DNA from: DYIU01 sp038326775
GTDB lineage: Bacteria > Actinomycetota > Geothermincolia > Fen-727 > Anoxymicrobiaceae
NCBI GenBank assembly: GCA_038326775.1
Contig: JBBQKJ010000082.1
Span: 1 to 9,832, forward strand
Direction: 5' to 3'
DNA: 9,832 nt
Part shown: piece after piece, positions 1-4,895 of the stretch
Layout of the letters: each line of letters opens with the position of its first letter
How positions within the stretch are numbered: the stretch's first letter is position 1
Position numbers and translations under genes: made by a program
The notes under the pieces: generated by a model
Seen by the model: the letters and a program-made list of their open reading frames with translations, nothing else
The model's database searches: none
What the model was told of the DNA's origin: nothing

Positions 1-176
1 CCACCCTGCTTATATGGGCCGAGGAGGACCGCGCACTCGGCAAGGAGCTCACCTACGGCCTCGAGCCGTATTTCGAGGGAGACCTTCTTCGCATAAGGTA
101 TGTGCCCAACTGCAGCCACTGGGTTCAGCAGGAACAGCCCAGGGTTGTCAACCAGTACCTGGACGAGTTCCTGTAG
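1..176 (+). CDS. Alpha/beta hydrolase (epoxide-hydrolase type), C-terminal fragment
   Basis: Only the last 57 codons are in the window (reading frame from base 3, stop TAG at 174-176); the gene begins before the left edge. The fragment reads TLLIWAEEDRALG, then YVPNCSHWVQQEQP, and ends NQYLDEFL. This is the usual C-terminal part of soluble epoxide hydrolases and related haloalkane-dehalogenase-like alpha/beta hydrolases. The core beta-strand leads to the acidic residue of the triad (Asp9 of the fragment in EED). The catalytic histidine follows in the NCSHW motif (His39), and a final helix packs on the fold. The nucleophile elbow and cap domain lie outside the window, so epoxide hydrolase cannot be separated from a dehalogenase or a generic esterase. 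The gene is convergent with the GH51 gene and probably not part of that transcription unit. Confidence 0.85.
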   Translation, partial: TLLIWAEEDRALGKELTYGLEPYFEGDLLRIRYVPNCSHWVQQEQPRVVNQYLDEFL

Positions 177-328
177 GGTCTAATGAAGAGTCTCCTCTCT
201 TCCAGCATGACATGAGCAAAATCTACAAAGCCTCCTGGGCGATCAGCCCCGCCCCGGCAGGTAAGTACTTTGTCCAGGGATACTTCACCGGACTTCCGGA
301 CCTAGAGCCCTGGCTGTAGGTCGAGATA
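177..328. other. Convergent intergenic region with a weak hairpin
   Basis: This 152-bp gap separates the 3' ends of the hydrolase (plus) and the GH51 gene (minus). It contains a short inverted repeat, GAAGAG / CTCTTC (185-190 and 197-202), and an imperfect hairpin at 301-320 (CCTAGAGCC / GGCTGTAGG, one mismatch, tiny loop). Neither is followed by a T-run on either strand, so I do not call an intrinsic terminator. A 35-codon open frame at 212-319 has no ribosome-binding site and no recognisable product. Confidence 0.45.
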
Positions 329-1888
329 TCAAGCCAGTGAACTCCCATTCCCTTGTTCCGCTTTCCTTCTAAAGGCAAGAGCGGTTACAGAATGAGCGGG
401 GAACGTATAGCGCGGCAGGACATCGCCTGAATCCATCCGGACCTCGCGAACGCTCACGACCTCGTCGTTGGCGTAGCTGTTCTCCGAGAGCGGGTCCGTT
501 CCGTTGAGGCTGTACACATCCATCTCGCCGGAAGGCTCGAACCCGTCCAGCCGGATTTCCGCCTCTATATCATCCGTCATATGCCGGTTTATTGAGAAGA
601 TGGTCATCGAAGCGGCATCCGCGCTCAAGGTGGCTGAGCAGTCGAGCAAAGGGACATCCCGCATCTTGGGTATCCGCCCCAGCCGCCTCGAGTCGAACGA
701 ACCACATTCGAGGCGGAGTGCAACAGTCCTGGACCCGGCCAGCCGTCTGTACATGAGAAACGGGTAGTAAAGGGCCGTTCGGTACGCCCGGCCTCCCGAG
801 ACGCGTATCAACCCCATCACGTTGATAAGCATCGATGCGTTGGCCATCTTCAGGAACCCGGAGTTCCTGTGAAATACGTGGAACATGCCGCACGTGAAAA
901 GCGCGTCCCGGAGCGTCCACCGCGGTATGAGCACCTGCGACGGTTTCCACCAGAGGTTCCACTCGTCCAGCGCGACACCCACGCCGCTGTCGGCGCCCAT
1001 CACCGCCTCGATGTCGCGAGCGGCTATCTTGAGCTTTCTCTCGCACTCCAGCGGAGTCGCCACTATGGCCCCGTACATTTCGGCCGGCCCCCCGATACGG
1101 CGCTGCACCGCCACCAGCGGGGCCGTCTCCAGGGTGGGAAGATAGATGTGTATGGAAAGCAGGTCAATTTCCTGGCCGGCCACCTCCAGTACCTGCGTGT
1201 TCCACTCCTTGCCGAAAGCAGGTTCCGCCCCCACTGCCACGCTCCTCAAGCCCGGATCCACCTCGCGCATCGCGCGGCGGTATTCCAGGTACCTGCCCGC
1301 ATACTCCCGCGCTTTCCTGTGGCCCAGAGTCCACGGGCCATACATCTCGTTGCCGATTCCCCACAGCCGCACCCCGTAAGGCTGCTCGCGGCCGTATGAG
1401 GCGCGCAGCGCGCCACCGATGGTGCGTGCCGGCCCGTTCATGTACTCGACCCAATTCGCGGCTTCTTCGGGCGAGCCGGTCCCGACGTTCACGTTGATGT
1501 ACGGTTCGGCGTTAAAATCCCTCACCAGCGCCATGTACTCGTCTGACCCGAAGGCGTGGCAATCGAGCACGCGCGTCAAAGGCCCGAAGTGTGACCAATA
1601 AAGGTTCCTGTTCAGAGGCCTCGCGGAAAGGGGGCCCACTCCATCACGCCAGTGGTATCCCTCGACGTAGTTGCCGCCCGGCCACCTTATGACCGGAGGA
1701 TCGAGGGCCCTTATCATCTCGACTACCTCGCCATTGAGCCTCCACGGTCCGCGCGGGTGGCCGGGACGCTCGTTCCTGAGAAGCCCCCCGTAAATGCATC
1801 GTGCCATATTCTCGATGAAATGCCCGTATACGGCCGGGTTGATCTCCCCCGTAACAACGCGCGCGTCAACCTCTATCGCCGCTTTCAT
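329..1888 (-). CDS. GH51 alpha-L-arabinofuranosidase, cytoplasmic
   Basis: The product is 519 aa, close to the roughly 500 aa of intracellular GH51 exo-alpha-L-arabinofuranosidases, which remove terminal arabinofuranosyl groups from arabino-oligosaccharides or arabinosides by a retaining mechanism. Visible hallmarks are an N-terminal region YGHFIENMARCIYGG (21-35), the RWPGGNYVEGYHWRDGVGP block (68-86), the acid/base Glu181 in WGIGNEMYG, the SIHIYLP strand (245-251) and the nucleophile Glu309 in ALDEWN. Their spacing matches the family. The C-terminal ~130 residues fit the usual beta-sandwich, ending in an AHSVTALAF strand. There is no signal peptide, so the substrate must be imported. The start is well supported: GGGAGGTGATC lies just upstream of the ATG. 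It is the last gene of the five-gene minus-strand run, 51 nt after the acyl-CoA dehydrogenase. Family assignment is firm. The natural substrate is not visible. Confidence 0.93.
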   Translation of the reverse strand: MKAAIEVDARVVTGEINPAVYGHFIENMARCIYGGLLRNERPGHPRGPWRLNGEVVEMIRALDPPVIRWPGGNYVEGYHWRDGVGPLSARPLNRNLYWSHFGPLTRVLDCHAFGSDEYMALVRDFNAEPYINVNVGTGSPEEAANWVEYMNGPARTIGGALRASYGREQPYGVRLWGIGNEMYGPWTLGHRKAREYAGRYLEYRRAMREVDPGLRSVAVGAEPAFGKEWNTQVLEVAGQEIDLLSIHIYLPTLETAPLVAVQRRIGGPAEMYGAIVATPLECERKLKIAARDIEAVMGADSGVGVALDEWNLWWKPSQVLIPRWTLRDALFTCGMFHVFHRNSGFLKMANASMLINVMGLIRVSGGRAYRTALYYPFLMYRRLAGSRTVALRLECGSFDSRRLGRIPKMRDVPLLDCSATLSADAASMTIFSINRHMTDDIEAEIRLDGFEPSGEMDVYSLNGTDPLSENSYANDEVVSVREVRMDSGDVLPRYTFPAHSVTALAFRRKAEQGNGSSLA

Positions 1889-1894
1889 CGCGGA

Positions 1895-1905
1895 TCACCT
1901 CCCCA
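1895..1905 (-). promoter_or_regulatory. Strong ribosome-binding site of the GH51 gene
   Basis: Read on the minus strand, the 51-nt gap before the GH51 ATG ends in GGGGAGGTGATCCG. This is a long match to the anti-Shine-Dalgarno sequence and suggests the gene is translated efficiently and independently of the upstream stop codon. Confidence 0.7.
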
Positions 1906-1939
1906 GTTCATACGACCTCGCCTCGCCACCGGCATCGCC

Positions 1940-3043
1940 TCACCGCATGAAGCGTTTACGCCCTTCCTTGAGGAGAAGCCCCTCTCCGATCATGACCAGC
2001 TTCATGTCGTTGACCATTATGTCCAGCGGGAAGCCGCCGCTGAGTTTCCTGGCGGCGATAAGGTCGCCCATCCACCGGGCCCACTTCGCATATGAAATGC
2101 CGAGGTAGATGACTGTGTCGATGTGGCTCCGCCATCTCTCCGGATCTTCGAAGGCCACCTCCACCAGGCTTTCCGTGAGCTTCCGGTATGCCTGCAGCGC
2201 CGACATGTGGTGCATCCAGGAGTACGCCTCGCCTCCCTCGAGCCCGAAGGCGCCCTCCTCGTCTAGAAGGCGATCGGCCGCTTCACCTGCCGCGCTCTCG
2301 AACAGGCCCGGGAGCGCGCAAAGGACGAGCGACCGCTCGCGCGCAAACGCCCCTTTGCTGTTCCTCGAGTGCCCCTCTCCGAGGCTGCCAAGCACCTGGT
2401 CCTCGCCCAACTCCACGCCCTCGAATGCAAGCTCACCGTGCGGGGATGTCCGCAGGAAGTCGAGGTCCATCCGCTTCGACCCGAAACCGGGCATGCTCGT
2501 CTCGACCAGGAACGCTGTAAGCTCGTTGTTTCCGCCTGGCATCTTTCCGGTGACGGCGATGACAACCAGGAGTTCGGCAACCGGCCCGTCCGTGATGTAT
2601 ATCTTCCTGCCGTCCAGAACGAAGCCCGTAGCGGTACGCGAAGCGGTCGTCTGCATCCCGCCGGGGTGCGCGCCGGTCTTCGGCTCGGACACCGCCGCGG
2701 CCCCGACCAGCTCGCCGCTCGCAAGCCGGGGAAGGTACTTTATCTTCTGCCCCTCGGTGCCGAAAGCCTCGATCGATTTCACGCACAGCGCCAGGTGAGT
2801 TATCCAGCTGAGGGTGAGCCCTAGGTCGCATCCGGCGAGCGCGAACTCCCTGATCGACACCGCGAGATCCAGGCCTGTGCCTCCCGAGCCGCCGTACTCG
2901 GGCGGCACGGTGAGCCCCAGCAGGCCCATCTCCCCCATCTCGTTCCAGAGCCCGCGTGAGAAGGAGCCGCTTTCGTACCGCTCCCGGAGCGTGCCGAGCA
3001 CTCTCTTTGAGGCGAACGCCGTGATTTCGTCCAATGATGCCAT
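1940..3043 (-). CDS. Acyl-CoA dehydrogenase family flavoprotein
   Basis: The product is 367 aa, the length of a standard acyl-CoA dehydrogenase: an FAD enzyme that desaturates an acyl-CoA at alpha,beta and passes electrons to an electron-transfer flavoprotein. In order it shows the N-terminal helical domain with GLTVPPEYGGSGG (43-55), the middle beta domain with AAVSEPKTGAHPGG (116-129) and a GRKIYITDG strand (145-153), and the C-terminal helical domain. Glu354 in MIGEG aligns with the catalytic base in the IYEGT motif of MCAD-like members. Oddity: where the family has an Arg-x-x-Phe-Gly motif contacting the FAD diphosphate, this protein reads LLDEEGAFG with no Arg. An ATG seven codons upstream (3064) also gives an open frame. 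I chose 3043 because AGGAG sits 7 nt before it, while 3064 has no well-placed site. It follows the FMN-barrel gene by 26 nt. Substrate is unknown, and a non-CoA or atypical substrate is possible. Confidence 0.88.
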   Translation of the reverse strand: MASLDEITAFASKRVLGTLRERYESGSFSRGLWNEMGEMGLLGLTVPPEYGGSGGTGLDLAVSIREFALAGCDLGLTLSWITHLALCVKSIEAFGTEGQKIKYLPRLASGELVGAAAVSEPKTGAHPGGMQTTASRTATGFVLDGRKIYITDGPVAELLVVIAVTGKMPGGNNELTAFLVETSMPGFGSKRMDLDFLRTSPHGELAFEGVELGEDQVLGSLGEGHSRNSKGAFARERSLVLCALPGLFESAAGEAADRLLDEEGAFGLEGGEAYSWMHHMSALQAYRKLTESLVEVAFEDPERWRSHIDTVIYLGISYAKWARWMGDLIAARKLSGGFPLDIMVNDMKLVMIGEGLLLKEGRKRFMR

Positions 3044-3050
3044 GCCGCCG

Positions 3051-3055
3051 CTCCT
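3051..3055 (-). promoter_or_regulatory. Start-deciding ribosome-binding site (acyl-CoA dehydrogenase)
   Basis: AGGAG on the minus strand is followed by CGGCGGC and then the ATG at 3043. It lies inside the longer alternative reading from 3064 and favours the shorter start, which removes the basic MARRSGG extension. Confidence 0.65.
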
Positions 3056-3069
3056 GCGAGCCATACGGT

Positions 3070-3912
3070 TCAGACTATCCTCTCACCGACCATCGGCGGC
3101 ATGCAAGAGTATGCTTCCTCTATCTTTACAACCCCCAGGTCCAGGCCCATGCGCTTCTCGAACCGCGCCAGCGTGCCCTTGACCTGGTAGGTCATCAAAT
3201 CCAATGTCAGCACGTTGAGGGCCACCCTGGTGCCCGGCTCCAGCCCGCGCACGCGCGCGTTGTACGAAGAGACCTTGAAACGCAACTCACCAGGCGCGCG
3301 AAAGAGGACCCCGAACAGCGGCACCACGTCCGGGTATCCGTCGTCATCCACGAAGGCCAGGACCTTGATGGACATTATGCTGTTGAACTTCGACCGGATG
3401 GGAAGCGGCGTATCGGCGCCGTCAAGCGGCTCCCCTCGCCAGATCCTTCCCAGCGTGCGCATCACCACGAACTCAGCGCCGACCTGCAGGAAAGAGAGCT
3501 TTTCGGGAAAAGCCAGCAGCTCCCGGACCGTGGTGACCGCCACGTTGTGAATGCCGCCGTAAGCGTTGTAACGGAAGAACTCGATTTCGTTTATACGCTC
3601 TACATATGGGCCCGACTGGGTCCAGTAATCGAGCTCGCCTTTAAACCCGGCCATCTCAAGCTTGGCCGTAAGCGCTATGCTCGCGACCCTGGGGTTGGCG
3701 GCGAGGTTTGCCTGTGTCTTGACCATCATAAACTCGCCGAACGCTATCTTTCCCGGGTCTACGGGGGTCTGGCTCACTATGAGCGTGACATTGGGAACAC
3801 CATCGGCGGAGGCGGTAGCCAGGAACTTCGCCACCTCGCCCTGCTCGTAGATGGCGATAGCGCCCGGTGGCAGCTCGACGGCCTTACCCGGTTTCTCTCC
3901 TGCGAGCTCCAA
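3070..3912 (-). CDS. Tandem pyridoxamine-phosphate-oxidase-like (FMN split-barrel) protein
   Basis: This 280-aa protein appears to contain two related split-barrel domains of the pyridoxamine 5'-phosphate oxidase-like superfamily. The first is about 25-130: KFLATASADGVPNVTLIVS, then MMVKTQANLAANPRVASIAL and a GFKGE strand. The second is about 180-275: VLAFVDDDGYPDVVPLFGV, then a LEPGTRVALNVLTLDL strand and a YQVKGTLARF strand. The pattern of a short strand, D-G-x-P-x-x-x-P/L turn, a central N-x-R/P-V-A strand and a K-G strand is typical of FMN- or F420-binding members. No signal peptide or membrane segment is seen, so it is probably cytoplasmic. The ATG has an ideal AAGGAGG five bases upstream, and that site overlaps the activase TAA stop, which suggests translational coupling. 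In context it may be a flavin reductase or redox partner, or protect the oxygen-sensitive radical enzyme. Superfamily is likely; function is not established. Confidence 0.78.
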   Translation of the reverse strand: MELAGEKPGKAVELPPGAIAIYEQGEVAKFLATASADGVPNVTLIVSQTPVDPGKIAFGEFMMVKTQANLAANPRVASIALTAKLEMAGFKGELDYWTQSGPYVERINEIEFFRYNAYGGIHNVAVTTVRELLAFPEKLSFLQVGAEFVVMRTLGRIWRGEPLDGADTPLPIRSKFNSIMSIKVLAFVDDDGYPDVVPLFGVLFRAPGELRFKVSSYNARVRGLEPGTRVALNVLTLDLMTYQVKGTLARFEKRMGLDLGVVKIEEAYSCMPPMVGERIV

Positions 3913-3923
3913 GGCAACCTCCT

Positions 3924-4895
3924 TTATCGGGGAACCGTCTCACTTCTGGTCGCGCCCGACCAGGCTATCTCTTTGACGCCGGATTCGCCAGCCGCGGCGG
4001 CCAGGCTCTCCATCTTCGACTTCTCCATGAGGGGCGCCCCCTCGAGGCCCCAGGTGAGGCCCAGGCGTCGGTACTTCGACCCGCAGGTGTTGTTAAAGGC
4101 CAGGAGGTCCCAGCGCTCCACAGTGGAAAGCTCGCCGGCTATGAACGAGGCCAATGCCAGGATGTTACTCTCGGAGTCCGTGCATCCCGGGATAACAGGA
4201 GTCCTTACCCAGAGCAGCTTTCTCTCACGCGTTATGAGCCGCGCGCTTCTCAGCACCGGCCCGAGCTCGACACCGGTCAGCTCGAGGTGCCGCGACTCGT
4301 CCATCAGTTTGAGGTCGAGAAGGACCATGTCTGCATGCCGCACAAGGCGCTCTAGCACCTCGCCAGACGAATAGCCGGAGGTGTCAAGGGCCGTGTGCAG
4401 GCCGGCCTCCCGGCTTGCCCTCAGTAGCTCCTCGACGAAGCGGGGCTGCATGCAGGGCTCCCCGCCGGAGACGGTGAGGCCGCCGCCGGAGTTGCGGTAG
4501 AACGCCTCGTCCCGCATCACCTCGTCGAGCACCTCATCAGGTGCGTACTCTTTGCCGACCACCTCCAGCGCTCCCGCGGGACATGCCTCGGCGCACTTTC
4601 CGCAGGCGTCACAAGCTGCCCTGTCTATCGCCATCCCTCCGCCGGTAAGCTCAAGCGCGTCTCTCGGGCAGGCCGCCAGGCAGTCGCGCGCAGCTATGCA
4701 ACGAACGTCGAACCACATCAGCTGGGGCTTTTTCTCGATACCCTCCGGGTTGTGGCACCACGCGCAGCCGAGCGGACAACCTTTCATGAAAACGGTGGTG
4801 CGTATGCCCGGCCCGTCCTCGATCGAGAACCTCTGGATGTTGAAGACAGTCCCCGCGTCCCCGGCCGCGCGGGCCGGGGCCTCGCTAGAGCTCAT
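3924..4895 (-). CDS. Glycyl-radical enzyme activating enzyme (radical SAM, with ferredoxin insert)
   Basis: This 323-aa radical-SAM protein installs the glycyl radical on the enzyme encoded just upstream, using a 5'-deoxyadenosyl radical made from S-adenosylmethionine. Residues 17-34 (VFNIQRFSIEDGPGIRTT) are the signature opening of activases. The radical-SAM cluster motif C-x3-C-x2-C is C40, C44 and C47 in GCPLGCAWCHNP. A ferredoxin-type insert follows. Its second motif is complete (C95, C98, C101, C105, in CDACGKCAEACP). The first is C66, C72 and C76, with Ala69 where a canonical motif has its second Cys. The SAM-binding TVSGGEP is at 141-147, followed by DTSG and LLDLKLMD. The insert marks the class found with dehydratases, decarboxylases and related enzymes, as opposed to the short pyruvate-formate-lyase activase. 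The ATG overlaps the glycyl-radical gene's end by 11 nt, with GGGAG five bases upstream. Assignment is firm. Confidence 0.95.
   Translation of the reverse strand: MSSSEAPARAAGDAGTVFNIQRFSIEDGPGIRTTVFMKGCPLGCAWCHNPEGIEKKPQLMWFDVRCIAARDCLAACPRDALELTGGGMAIDRAACDACGKCAEACPAGALEVVGKEYAPDEVLDEVMRDEAFYRNSGGGLTVSGGEPCMQPRFVEELLRASREAGLHTALDTSGYSSGEVLERLVRHADMVLLDLKLMDESRHLELTGVELGPVLRSARLITRERKLLWVRTPVIPGCTDSESNILALASFIAGELSTVERWDLLAFNNTCGSKYRRLGLTWGLEGAPLMEKSKMESLAAAAGESGVKEIAWSGATRSETVPR

Noticed and set aside
212..319. 35-codon open frame after the hydrolase
   Set aside because: No ribosome site, no recognisable similarity, and the frame continues through the hydrolase gene as a shadow.
3044..3064. 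Longer start for the acyl-CoA dehydrogenase at 3064
   Set aside because: The nearest purine-rich site is about 14 nt away, while AGGAG is ideally placed for the ATG at 3043. It remains possible.
3034..4374. 446-codon open frame on the plus strand
   Set aside because: It lies opposite the FMN-barrel and activase genes, whose products have clear family motifs and good ribosome sites. Its translation is rich in Arg, Ser and His with no recognisable domain, as expected of a GC-rich shadow frame.
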